In this document: one piece after another, positions 15,138 through 22,590 of the stretch | Numbering within the stretch: the stretch's first letter is position 1 | Layout: every line of letters starts with the position of its first letter | Source: Parasedimentitalea huanghaiensis | Lineage (GTDB): Bacteria; Pseudomonadota; Alphaproteobacteria; Rhodobacterales; Rhodobacteraceae | Assembly (NCBI RefSeq): GCF_009753675.1 | Contig: NZ_WQLV01000027.1 | Location: 1-34,251, forward strand | Length of the DNA: 34,251 nucleotides | Direction: 5' to 3' | Position numbers and translations under genes: made by a program | Notes under the pieces: generated by a model | Databases searched by the model: none | What the model was told of the DNA's origin: nothing | What the model saw: only the letters and a program-made list of their open reading frames with translations

Positions 15138-16201
15138 CACAGCCCGCAAAAACTCGTTTGTTGTATTCACAAGATGATTTCCCTGTCTTCCAGAACCGCA
15201 TGTATAACAGTGCCCAAGAAGCACAGACCTGCCCTCGGGGCGACATCCGTATCGTCGAGGATTTGACGTCAGGACTGATACGAAACGCTGCGTTTGATCC
15301 AGCCCTAGTCGACTATGATCCCTCCTATCAAAATGAACAGGCCAACAGTGTGCCGTTCCGCCAACATCTGAATTGGGCTGCTGATCTAATTTCCGAAAAA
15401 ATTGGGCTTGATGATTTGGTTGAGGTGGGATGTGGCAAAGGAACGTTTCTGGAAATGTTGGCGGAACGCGGCGCGTCGATTACCGGTTTCGATCCCACTT
15501 ACGAAGGAGACAGCTCTCTAATCCAGAAGCAGTATTTCGGCCCAGACTTGGGTTTCTCAGCTAATGGGCTCGTTCTGCGCCATGTTTTGGAACACATTGA
15601 GGATCCATATTCGTTTCTATGTGATCTGCGTGATGCTAATGGTGGTAGAGGTCAGATTTACATCGAAGTCCCATGCTTTGACTGGATATGCGACGGGCGG
15701 TCATGGTTTGATATCTTTTACGAGCACGTTAACTATTTCCGTTTGTCTGACTTTCATAAAATGTTCGGTAAGGTAACCGCGATCGGACGGTGTTTTGGAG
15801 GGCAATATCTCTATGTTATTGGTGATCTTTCGAGTTTGCGCCCACCAGAATTTGATCCGGACACTCAGGTGAGTTTTCCTGAAGATTTTACTGCATCCTT
15901 GGAAAATAGTGCCGCGATCCCTGCGAAACGTGATGTTGTTTGGGGGGGGGCTTCAAAAGGTGTGATTTACTCCTTGTTACGTGAACGGGCTGGTTCTCCA
16001 GTTGAGGCTGTCATCGATATTAATCCAAGTAAGCAGGGCCGCTTTTTGGCGGGAACTGGGTTACGCGTTTGTGCGCCTGAGGACATTCTGCCGACGCTTC
16101 CGCAGTCAACAAGAGTCCTTGTTATGAACCCGAATTACTGCGAGGAGATTCGGAAGATATCAAACGACCAATTTACATATGTTGAGGTGGGAAATGACTG
16201 A
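15134..16201 (+). CDS. SAM-dependent methyltransferase, C-methyltransferase-like without full Zn domain
   Basis: 355 residues. The middle holds a class I methyltransferase core (LVEVGCGKGTFLEML, about 95-109) and YEHVNYFRL, which lines up with the YHEHFSY block of the C-methyltransferase two genes upstream. The C-terminal part (VVWGGASKGVIYSLL, about 268-282) matches the second Rossmann-like domain of that family. The N-terminus keeps DYDPSYQNEQ but lacks the CxxC pairs. Likely a second sugar methyltransferase or a diverged partner. ATG 15134 makes an ATGA overlap with the SDR gene; a frame from 14987 is too long. Bases 15942-15950 are nine G coding for W-G-G-A, a slippage-prone site. The stop overlaps the next start by 8 bp. 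Confidence 0.82.
   Translation: MTQPAKTRLLYSQDDFPVFQNRMYNSAQEAQTCPRGDIRIVEDLTSGLIRNAAFDPALVDYDPSYQNEQANSVPFRQHLNWAADLISEKIGLDDLVEVGCGKGTFLEMLAERGASITGFDPTYEGDSSLIQKQYFGPDLGFSANGLVLRHVLEHIEDPYSFLCDLRDANGGRGQIYIEVPCFDWICDGRSWFDIFYEHVNYFRLSDFHKMFGKVTAIGRCFGGQYLYVIGDLSSLRPPEFDPDTQVSFPEDFTASLENSAAIPAKRDVVWGGASKGVIYSLLRERAGSPVEAVIDINPSKQGRFLAGTGLRVCAPEDILPTLPQSTRVLVMNPNYCEEIRKISNDQFTYVEVGND
15942..15950 (+). repeat. In-gene G9 homopolymer
   Basis: Nine consecutive G lie inside the second methyltransferase gene, at codons 270-273 (W, G, G, A), in the glycine motif of its C-terminal Rossmann-like domain. Tracts of this length can slip during replication. A one-base change would shift the frame and remove the C-terminal fifth or so of the protein. 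Confidence 0.85.
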
Positions 16202-16964
16202 GTTTAAGCAAGAGATGGCAGACCGCATCTCGGACATGATGGAAAATAAGCCACTGAACGACATGGCACTGGGATTTCTGCAGGCAACGACCCAGCCGAA
16301 GTACTCATATAATTTCCATTGGCAAGACCGTCCGATCATCCAATACCCTCAGGATATCGTTGCGATGCAAGAGTTGATCTGGAGCGTCAAGCCGGATCTG
16401 ATCATCGAAACCGGCATTGCGCATGGTGGCTCACTTATCTTTAGTGCATCTATCCTGGCCCTTTTGGATATGTCTGAAGCGATCGAGTCCGGTGAGATGA
16501 TGGATCCTTCTAAGTCTAAGCGTAAAGTGCTTGGCATCGATATCGACATTCGCGCCCATAACCGCGAAGCCATTGAGGCGCATCCAATGTCCTCTCGTAT
16601 TGAGATGATCGAAGGATCAAGCATCGATGCAGATATTTTCGCTCAGGTTCTCAAGGCAGCTGAAGGCTACAAACGTGTTCTGGTTTGTCTGGATTCCAAT
16701 CACACACATGACCATGTCCGTGCCGAGTTGGAGCTCTACGCCCCTCTTACATCAGTAGGCAGTTACTGTGTTGTGTTCGATACCCTGATTGAGGATATGC
16801 CAGCGGATGAATATCCAAACCGCTCTTGGGGGCCTGGTGACAATCCCAAAACCGCCGTTTGGGACTACCTAAAGGACCACTCCGAATTTGAGATCGATAA
16901 GAGTATCCCGGCAAAATTACTTATTACCGTGGCCCACGACGGCTTTCTCAAACGAGTTCGGTAG
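16194..16964 (+). CDS. CmcI-like (cephalosporin hydroxylase family) methyltransferase
   Basis: 256-residue protein of the CmcI / cephalosporin-hydroxylase family, SAM-binding proteins common in polysaccharide and glycolipid clusters, where several act as sugar O-methyltransferases. Visible features are IIETGIAHGGSLIFSAS (the SAM-binding start), VLGIDIDIR with the acidic end of beta-2, CLDSNHTHDHVRAEL with likely metal ligands, and YCVVFDT. ATG 16194 overlaps the previous stop by 8 bp and follows GAGGTGGGA, a good ribosome site; an upstream ATG at 16179 is less likely. Probably O-methylates the new sugar or the glycan. Despite the family name, hydroxylase activity is not expected. Confidence 0.82.
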   Translation: MTEFKQEMADRISDMMENKPLNDMALGFLQATTQPKYSYNFHWQDRPIIQYPQDIVAMQELIWSVKPDLIIETGIAHGGSLIFSASILALLDMSEAIESGEMMDPSKSKRKVLGIDIDIRAHNREAIEAHPMSSRIEMIEGSSIDADIFAQVLKAAEGYKRVLVCLDSNHTHDHVRAELELYAPLTSVGSYCVVFDTLIEDMPADEYPNRSWGPGDNPKTAVWDYLKDHSEFEIDKSIPAKLLITVAHDGFLKRVR

Positions 16965-16992
16965 TCGCTACTAACGACAACATTTGCTTGCT

Positions 16993-17024
16993 CGACGCTT
17001 GGCCCTATCTTGGTCCAAGCGTCG
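16993..17024 (+). terminator. Strong hairpin in the sugar operon (attenuator or partial terminator)
   Basis: CGACGCTTGG (16993-17002) pairs perfectly with CCAAGCGTCG (17015-17024) across a 12-base loop. A second short stem, CTCGA (17025-17029) / TCGAG (17036-17040), follows at once. No clean U tract follows, so it may attenuate or stabilise the upstream mRNA rather than end transcription. It fills the 136-bp gap before the glycosyltransferase, the only non-overlapping junction of the operon. Confidence 0.5.
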
Positions 17025-17100
17025 CTCGACTTTGTTCGAGGGGCATTTCTTAAATATCCAAAAATGCTGGGTATTCTTTTGGCTTCAGAGAGTTGACCCA

Positions 17101-17976
17101 ATGACCAGAAATACTGACCTGAAACTTAGTGTTGGCATGCCTGTCTACAACGGGGAAGCTTATATCGCCGAGGCGATTACCTCGCTTCTAGAGCAGACAC
17201 GCGGCGATTTTGAGCTGATCATCTCGGACAATGCATCTACTGATAGCACCTCAGATATAATAAAAGAATTTGCCAAACAGGACCCCCGAATACGGTTTTT
17301 CCAGCAGGACCGAAACCTTGGTGTGGTCGCTAATTTCCACTTTGTTTTGGACAAGTCCCAAGCGTCGAATTTTATGTGGGCAGCTGCCGACGACGTTTGG
17401 GACCGTCGCTGGGTCGAAGCCCTATTACCTCTGGCTCTTGAAAGGCCATGCCTTGCCTATGGCCGCTTGATGACAATTGATGCCGAGGGAAAAAGGCTTA
17501 CCCATCCGGCGAACGATAGAGCGTTTGAATTTTCTGGTAACCGTCTGGGCCGTAGGCTGCGCTATTTCCTGATGCCGGGGCTTATTGGAAAGGCTAATCC
17601 GTTTTACGGAATTTTCCGCCGCGATAAAATTCCGGCGGACTTCTTTGAAATTGTTTCGGCGGGCAAACTCGGTGTCGATGTATTGGCGCTGTACCATTTT
17701 CTCGCACAATCTGAAATCGTATCTGGTGGCGAAGTTTTTTTATTGAAACGTACTCATGATCAGAGTGTTGCCAATGATGACGCCTCTAGAAGCGGTAGTC
17801 GTCTCCCATTGCGTGCCCGTTTGTTTCGAAAAACCCAACTGCTTGATTTCCTAGAGCTTAGTACACCTATCGAAAAACTTCTTTTGGTGGCGCTTTGTCC
17901 GTTAGCCTGGGTTCTTAGAAAAAGGGCGCAGAAAAATTTTTCACGTGACCTGCGAAACAACATCCAGCCGCGATAG
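17101..17976 (+). CDS. Family 2 glycosyltransferase
   Basis: 291-residue GT-A fold enzyme. LSVGMPVYNGEAYIAEAI at the N-terminus and IISDNASTDST bind the nucleotide, and WAAADDVWDRRW (D97, D98) is the DxD-like metal site. A hydrophobic stretch near the C-terminus (IEKLLLVALCPLAWVL) may anchor it to the inner membrane. It probably transfers a sugar, perhaps the CDP-linked product of the upstream genes, to a lipid-linked or protein acceptor. ATG 17101 is chosen because the GT2 fold begins just after it; a frame open from 16984 would cross the hairpin. Last gene of the cluster; no polymerase or flippase is in the window. Confidence 0.9.
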   Translation: MTRNTDLKLSVGMPVYNGEAYIAEAITSLLEQTRGDFELIISDNASTDSTSDIIKEFAKQDPRIRFFQQDRNLGVVANFHFVLDKSQASNFMWAAADDVWDRRWVEALLPLALERPCLAYGRLMTIDAEGKRLTHPANDRAFEFSGNRLGRRLRYFLMPGLIGKANPFYGIFRRDKIPADFFEIVSAGKLGVDVLALYHFLAQSEIVSGGEVFLLKRTHDQSVANDDASRSGSRLPLRARLFRKTQLLDFLELSTPIEKLLLVALCPLAWVLRKRAQKNFSRDLRNNIQPR

Positions 17977-18122
17977 CGACCGCTTTGGCCGTCGCACGCA
18001 GAGTAAGACGTGAGCTGTTGGCCTTTTTGATGTTAAACAAAGATTGAATATTCTCGAGATGAGCTTGTGTATGATGTTGCACTCAAGCTCCCATCTTCGC
18101 GGATCCAGTCTCAGAGAGAGAT

Positions 18123-18248
18123 ATGGTTGGCGGGGCGCACAATTCTTCAATTGGGATGCGAGAGGCTATTGTGAGCTTGATCGAAGTGGACAGTCGTCAA
18201 ACATTGGACCTGAAAGAGGCTTTGAGTGCTGTAAGAGTGATTTTGTAA
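18123..18248 (+). pseudogene. Possible oxidoreductase remnant or small ORF
   Basis: A 41-residue frame with ATG at 18123, GAGAGA just upstream and TAA at 18246-18248. MVGGAHNSSIG recalls the Gly-rich start of Gfo/Idh/MocA sugar oxidoreductases and SLIEVDSRQTLDLKEALSAV has real-protein character, but the middle of such an enzyme is absent. It may be an internally deleted gene or chance. Confidence 0.25.
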
Positions 18249-18310
18249 GCCTCAGTTCAGGGTGAAACCTATGTTGGTGACATCACCCCATAGATAGAAT
18301 CTATATTTCA

Positions 18311-18329
18311 AATTCTTGATATCTATTTG
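18311..18329. promoter_or_regulatory. Candidate LysR-regulator site upstream of the transporter
   Basis: AATTCTTGATATCTATTTG matches 15 of 19 positions, including the final TATCTATTTG, with 22445-22463 in the LysR/aminotransferase divergent gap. The match between two promoters of the same apparent regulon suggests a shared operator. It is 105 bp upstream of the transporter ATG. Based on eye alignment only. Confidence 0.4.
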
Positions 18330-18433
18330 CTCAATGGGTGGGCGTATGCGAGCGTCGTGCGAAACGCCCGGGGCTTCGGTTGAAAGGGCGAAAGAAACAA
18401 AATCACTGACCTAAACTGACAAGGGGAAAGACG

Positions 18434-19216
18434 ATGACAACGCGTAGGGAATACATAAAAACAGTGGTAGCGGCAGGTTTTGCCATCACAGCCAGTCTGA
18501 GTGCCGCTAGTTTTGCTGTAGCAGATGAAATGGCCACGATCAAAGATGCCGGTGTTATGCGTATTGCGATGAGCGGTGCCTATCCTCCGTTCAATTTTGT
18601 AAACGACTCGAACGAAGTGGTTGGTTTTGACCCAGCAATTGGTGCTGAGATCGGAAAGCGCATGGGCATTGAGGTGGAAATCGTCACCACTGCCTGGGAT
18701 GGCATCATCGGTGGTCTTCTGGCCAATAAATACGACGCTATTGTGGGTTCCATGTCGATCACAACAGAGCGGGAGGAAGTGGTTGATTTTGTCGGTCCAT
18801 ACTACACCACAAAACGCGCAATTTTTGCCAAGCCTGGTGGCCTGACATCGGCGACAGAGCTGGCTGATGCCAAGGTCGGCCTGACACTTGGGGAAACCCA
18901 CGAAGCATGGGCGCGTGAGCAAGGCTATGATGTGCGAACCTACAAAGGCCTGCCGGAGCTGCTGCTGGAACTGGAAAACGGCCGGGTGGATGTGATTGTG
19001 AACGATTCAATTGCTGCAATCCTAGCCATGAAGGAAACGGGTCAGGATTACGTGATGATTACCGATCTTGAGACCGAGGAGTTCGGCGCAGGAATTGCTA
19101 TTCGCAAAGGCAACCCAGAACTGGCCGCCGCGATGCAGACTGCACTTGATGCGATGATGGCCGATGGCACCTACGTTGAGATTGCCAACAAATGGGTCGG
19201 TGGCGACATCCGCTAA
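18434..19216 (+). CDS. Polar amino-acid ABC transporter substrate-binding protein
   Basis: 260-residue periplasmic binding protein of family 3 (SBP_bac_3). The signal peptide has TRREYIK ahead of a hydrophobic stretch (VVAAGFAITASLSAA) and a likely cleavage after AVA (about residue 30); the double Arg resembles a Tat signal, unusual but known in this family. The mature part starts with the typical MRIAMSGAYPPFNF and GFDPAIGAEI and has the SITTEREEVVDFVGPYY hinge block. It should bind an amino acid or derivative and hand it to the permeases downstream. AAGGGGAAAGACG before ATG is a good ribosome site. Followed by a hairpin that may allow higher expression than the permeases. Confidence 0.93.
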   Translation: MTTRREYIKTVVAAGFAITASLSAASFAVADEMATIKDAGVMRIAMSGAYPPFNFVNDSNEVVGFDPAIGAEIGKRMGIEVEIVTTAWDGIIGGLLANKYDAIVGSMSITTEREEVVDFVGPYYTTKRAIFAKPGGLTSATELADAKVGLTLGETHEAWAREQGYDVRTYKGLPELLLELENGRVDVIVNDSIAAILAMKETGQDYVMITDLETEEFGAGIAIRKGNPELAAAMQTALDAMMADGTYVEIANKWVGGDIR

Positions 19217-19230
19217 TTTAGTACAAACCG

Positions 19231-19257
19231 CGCCCTGCCTACCGGTTTGGCAGGGCG
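19231..19257 (+). terminator. Hairpin between binding protein and first permease
   Basis: CGCCCTGCC (19231-19239) pairs perfectly with GGCAGGGCG (19249-19257) over a 9-base loop, with GTTTTATG soon after. It sits just past the binding-protein stop. Such intra-operon hairpins commonly make the binding protein more abundant than the permeases, by partial termination or mRNA protection. Confidence 0.65.
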
Positions 19258-19332
19258 GTGTTTTATGTCGTTTGCACCTCCCCAAACTGCCAAGATAAAG
19301 TTTTTAAGTGACTGTTCAGGAGCAAGACCACA

Positions 19333-19980
19333 GTGGACTATGAGCTGATGCAACGGGTCTTTCCTTTCTTTTTGGAAGCGGCCTGGATAACCATTCTACT
19401 ATCGGTACTTACGGCTGTACTGGGCCTGATCTGCGGCATCCTTGGCACTGCGGCGCGGCTGTCGAGATTTGTGGTCTTGCGCTTTCTAGGCGCGGCATAT
19501 GTCAGCCTGTTCCGCGGCACGCCGGCGCTAATTCAGTTGTTCATCCTGTATTTCGGCGGACCACAGATTGGCATTCAACTGGACGCGTTTGAAGCTGGGG
19601 TGATTGGGCTGGGTGTGAACGTCGGTGCCTATATGACCGAGACCATGCGTGGCGCTATCATAGCGGTCGACAAAGGGCAGGCCGAGGCTGCACGCACGCT
19701 TGGAATGAGCCGTTGGCAGGCTATGCGCAACGTGATCCTGCCGCAGGCGATGCGCCTGATGATCCGCCCCCTTGGGGTGAACCTTAACGCGCTGATCAAA
19801 AGTACCGCGCTGGTGGCTGCGATTTCAGTGGTAGAGTTGACCTACACCGCACAGCGCTACATCGGGTCGACCTACAAGCCCTTCGAGATGTTTCTGATCG
19901 CGGGCGTTCTGTACATGATCATCATCTACATTGTCGGGGTGGGCGTCGCTTTGGCCGACCGCAAAGCACGCATCACTTAG
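19333..19980 (+). CDS. Polar amino-acid ABC transporter permease (first subunit)
   Basis: 215-residue inner-membrane permease of the HisM/GlnP (BPD_transp_1) type. The EAA loop reads [19 protein letters not shown] with the ILPQAMR continuation and couples to the ATPase. Hydrophobic segments flank it (about 11-35, 45-75, 84-105 and 175-205), and FRGTPALIQLFILYF is a family signature. GTG 19333 is the start, with AGGAG about 10 bases upstream. It heterodimerises with the next gene product, whose start lies 19 bp downstream. Confidence 0.92.
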   Translation: MDYELMQRVFPFFLEAAWITILLSVLTAVLGLICGILGTAARLSRFVVLRFLGAAYVSLFRGTPALIQLFILYFGGPQIGIQLDAFEAGVIGLGVNVGAYMTETMRGAIIAVDKGQAEAARTLGMSRWQAMRNVILPQAMRLMIRPLGVNLNALIKSTALVAAISVVELTYTAQRYIGSTYKPFEMFLIAGVLYMIIIYIVGVGVALADRKARIT

Positions 19981-19999
19981 ATCGGGAAAGGAAGGTCTT

Positions 20000-20656
20000 A
20001 TGGGGTTAGATTTTAGCGTTATACCAAAATATCTCGATATCGTGCTGCTTGGCGCTGTTTGGACCATTGCCATCACGATTGGGGCCGCTGTGGTCAGCTT
20101 CTTCGGAGGCATTCTTTTAGCTGTTATCGCGCTTTATGCGCCCAAGATCATACGCTGGCCGTTTCAGGCATTTTCGTTTCTGTTTCTCGGTACACCGCTG
20201 CTGTTGCAGCTGTTTCTGATCTACTTTGGTCTAGTGCAGATTGGCATAGATGTGCCTGCCTTTATGGCAGGTGTCATCGGATTGGGCCTACATTTTGCTG
20301 TCTATAACTCCGAACTGTTCCAGACCAGTATTCTGGCGGTAGACAAGGGCCAAGCCGAGGCTGCACGTACACTTGGGTTGAGCCGGATGCAGACGCTCCG
20401 CAAGGTGGTTGTTCCGCAAGCTGTCCGCGACGTGATCCCGCCCATCGGCAACAACATGATCGCCTTACTGAAAGACTCGGCCCTGGTGTCAGTGATCGGT
20501 GTCTCCGAGCTGACGTTGTCTGCTCAGCGTGCCATAGGCAGCACCTATCGACCGTTTGAATTCTATGTGTTGGTGGCTGCCATCTACTATATCATTAATC
20601 TCGTCATGGAAGCTGTCTTGCGCCACGTAGAACGCCGCATACAAGTTTCGCGATGA
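20000..20656 (+). CDS. Polar amino-acid ABC transporter permease (second subunit)
   Basis: 218 residues, paralogous to the permease just upstream. It has [16 protein letters not shown] and the EAA loop [19 protein letters not shown] followed by VVVPQAVRD, with about five hydrophobic segments. The two permeases form the membrane channel of the importer. ATG 20000 has GGAAAGGAAGG before it; a longer frame from 19931 overlaps the first permease and does not resemble the family. Its stop overlaps the ATG at 20653, but the ATPase more likely starts at 20674. Confidence 0.93.
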   Translation: MGLDFSVIPKYLDIVLLGAVWTIAITIGAAVVSFFGGILLAVIALYAPKIIRWPFQAFSFLFLGTPLLLQLFLIYFGLVQIGIDVPAFMAGVIGLGLHFAVYNSELFQTSILAVDKGQAEAARTLGLSRMQTLRKVVVPQAVRDVIPPIGNNMIALLKDSALVSVIGVSELTLSAQRAIGSTYRPFEFYVLVAAIYYIINLVMEAVLRHVERRIQVSR

Positions 20657-20673
20657 CCGGGAAGGAAAGCAAA

Positions 20674-21447
20674 ATGAGCAACCCACATCCCTTTGTCGAT
20701 ATCCGCCACGCTCAGAAAAGTTTTGGAACGCTGGAAGTTCTGAAAGACATCAGCTTGCAGGTAGATCGTGGCCAGATCGTTGCAATTATCGGTCCATCTG
20801 GGTCAGGCAAAAGCACACTGTTGCGGGCGATCAATGATTTGGACCCGCTGACAGGTGGTGAGATCTGGCTTGAAGACAAACAAATCAACAAGTCCCTGCC
20901 GTATCGTCAATATGAAAAGAACATCAATGACGTGCGCCAAGAGATTGGCATGGTGTTCCAACACTTCAACCTGTTTCCACACCTGAAGGTGCGCGAAAAT
21001 GTGACCCTGGCCCCTAAGATGCTAAAGGGGTTATCTGATACTGAAGCCAATGCTCTGGCAGAAGAGCAGCTAACGAAAGTTGGAATGATTGAGCGGATTG
21101 ATTATTATCCCTCGCAGCTATCAGGCGGTCAAAAACAGCGGGTTGCCATTGCGAGAGCCCTGGCTATGAAACCGAAAGTGATGTTGTTTGACGAGGCGAC
21201 TTCGGCGCTTGACCCTGAATTGGTCGAAGAGGTGAACCTGGTCATGAAAAAGCTCGCCGAAGAAGATATGACCATGATCATTGTTACCCATGAAATGGGG
21301 TTCGCAGAGAGCGTTTGTGATCGGGTGTTGTTTATGGACCAGGGTGTCGTGGTCGAAGAAGGCCCGCCTGACGTGATCTTTCGCAACCCAAAAAATGAGC
21401 GTACCCGGAATTTTCTGCGCAAACATCTGGCTGGGGCGGCAAGCTAA
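20674..21447 (+). CDS. Polar amino-acid ABC transporter ATP-binding protein
   Basis: 257-residue ATPase of the GlnQ/HisP class. Walker A is GPSGSGKST, the Q-loop is in [12 protein letters not shown], the signature is LSGGQKQR, Walker B is [14 protein letters not shown], and the switch His is in IIVTHEMGF. All are intact. ATG 20674 is preferred because GGGAAGGAAAG stands just before it and the sequence begins as homologues do; ATG 20653 would overlap the permease stop. It energises import of the binding-protein ligand. It ends 9 bp before the convergent LysR gene. Confidence 0.94.
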   Translation: MSNPHPFVDIRHAQKSFGTLEVLKDISLQVDRGQIVAIIGPSGSGKSTLLRAINDLDPLTGGEIWLEDKQINKSLPYRQYEKNINDVRQEIGMVFQHFNLFPHLKVRENVTLAPKMLKGLSDTEANALAEEQLTKVGMIERIDYYPSQLSGGQKQRVAIARALAMKPKVMLFDEATSALDPELVEEVNLVMKKLAEEDMTMIIVTHEMGFAESVCDRVLFMDQGVVVEEGPPDVIFRNPKNERTRNFLRKHLAGAAS

Positions 21448-21456
21448 GGCGTTTGA

Positions 21457-22425
21457 TTATCTATAGCTGCGATCCTCAAGGGGAGTGCTTTCAATGACTT
21501 CCAGCAAGCCATCCAGCAAGATCTGCTCGGCCCGGTTCTTGACTGCCTTCTCACTCCAGACCAAATAGACGTCAATTGCAGGCAGGTCTTCGTAAGGTGG
21601 GACCTGCCAAAGCTGCTCATCATCTACATCGCGAGCGGCAACATGCACCGGCAGCGGGCCGACACCTAACCCGGCGACAATCATACGCCGAACCTCTTCC
21701 AGATGGCTGGATACACCGGTGATTTTCTGGCCTAACGCAACCTGTGCCCGCATCACCGTTACGGCTTTCAGCACATCCTGTAGCCGGTCGGTTTCAAAGC
21801 TGACTGAGCCATGGCCTTCAAGATCTGATATTGCCAAATTTTCACGTTTGAAGAGTGGGTGAGGCGGTCCGCAAAACAGGCCAAAGTATTCGCGAAACAC
21901 CCGGCGGTATTCCAACGCGGGGTTGTGATCCCCGACAAGGCAGATCGCAAATGAAGCGCGCTTGGCGGCAACTTCAGCAATGGCCTTTGCACTCGACTGC
22001 ACATCGATGGTCAGCGTGGCGCGGGGATGTGCGGTGTGAAATTTTGCCAAAGCCTGATCAATTAGCGGGCTTACTACGTGGCTTGCCATCGCGATACGCA
22101 CGTGCCCGCGCACATCGTCGGTCATTTCACGCATGAGTGTCGATAGGCGTAAAACTGAGCCATTGATCTCTACTGCTTCGCGATACAACAACCGTCCTGC
22201 TTCGGTTAGGGCATAGTGACCGGGTGATCGGTTTATCAACTTGCGTCCAAGCCGGTCTTCCAGCCGTTTCAGGGCAGTTGACACAGTCGGCTGTTTGAGC
22301 CGCAATTGACTTGCCGCATCAGTAACAGAATGACTTTCGGCCAACACAACAAACGTACGCAGCAGGTTCCAGTCTAGCTCCCGTGCAATACGTTCAGGAT
22401 CGAATTGTGGGGAGTTCTGGGTCAT
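21457..22425 (-). CDS. LysR-family transcriptional regulator
   Basis: 322-residue LysR regulator. The N-terminal winged helix-turn-helix (about 18-75) has DWNLLRTFVVLAESHSVTDA and LKQPTVSTALKRLEDRLGRK; the rest is the ligand-binding domain (from about 100). It is divergent from the aminotransferase gene across 165 bp and convergent with the transporter operon, so it most likely senses the imported compound or a breakdown product and controls both. ATG 22425 is taken as start; a TTG at 22437 would add four residues. Confidence 0.9.
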   Translation of the reverse strand: MTQNSPQFDPERIARELDWNLLRTFVVLAESHSVTDAASQLRLKQPTVSTALKRLEDRLGRKLINRSPGHYALTEAGRLLYREAVEINGSVLRLSTLMREMTDDVRGHVRIAMASHVVSPLIDQALAKFHTAHPRATLTIDVQSSAKAIAEVAAKRASFAICLVGDHNPALEYRRVFREYFGLFCGPPHPLFKRENLAISDLEGHGSVSFETDRLQDVLKAVTVMRAQVALGQKITGVSSHLEEVRRMIVAGLGVGPLPVHVAARDVDDEQLWQVPPYEDLPAIDVYLVWSEKAVKNRAEQILLDGLLEVIESTPLEDRSYR

Positions 22426-22590
22426 AGCCGCTCTCAATATCTGGAATTTCTATTATCTATTTGAACTATACTATCTCCTCTAGCATGCTTTCAGCAAGAT
22501 CGCCTTTGGTGCTTTGTCAGCGAGAAACTTGGTTTCGCAACGCTGGAACTTTGAACAGGAAAGGCGCGACCTAAAACCAGAAAGCAGACT
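22426..22590. promoter_or_regulatory. LysR / aminotransferase divergent promoter region
   Basis: 165-bp gap between the divergent genes. The AT-rich part 22445-22480 (TTATCTATTTGAACTATACTATC) is where a LysR site and the two promoters are most likely. The segment 22445-22463 matches 15 of 19 bases with 18311-18329 in front of the transporter. Exact boxes were not assigned. Confidence 0.45.

Larger units (their letters stand above)
17977..18433. other. Intergenic region upstream of the ABC transporter
   Basis: 457 bp without a firm gene. A 41-codon frame at 18123-18248 begins MVGGAHNSSIG, reminiscent of the start of Gfo/Idh/MocA oxidoreductases, and may be a decayed remnant. The last 140 bp must hold the transporter promoter: it is AT-rich, with TAGAT-AGA-ATCTA and the segment 18311-18329 that resembles one upstream of the aminotransferase. 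Confidence 0.45.

Noticed and set aside
18044-18265. 73-codon plus-strand frame
   Set aside because: Composition unlike protein, and a different frame (18123-18248) in the same DNA looks more natural.
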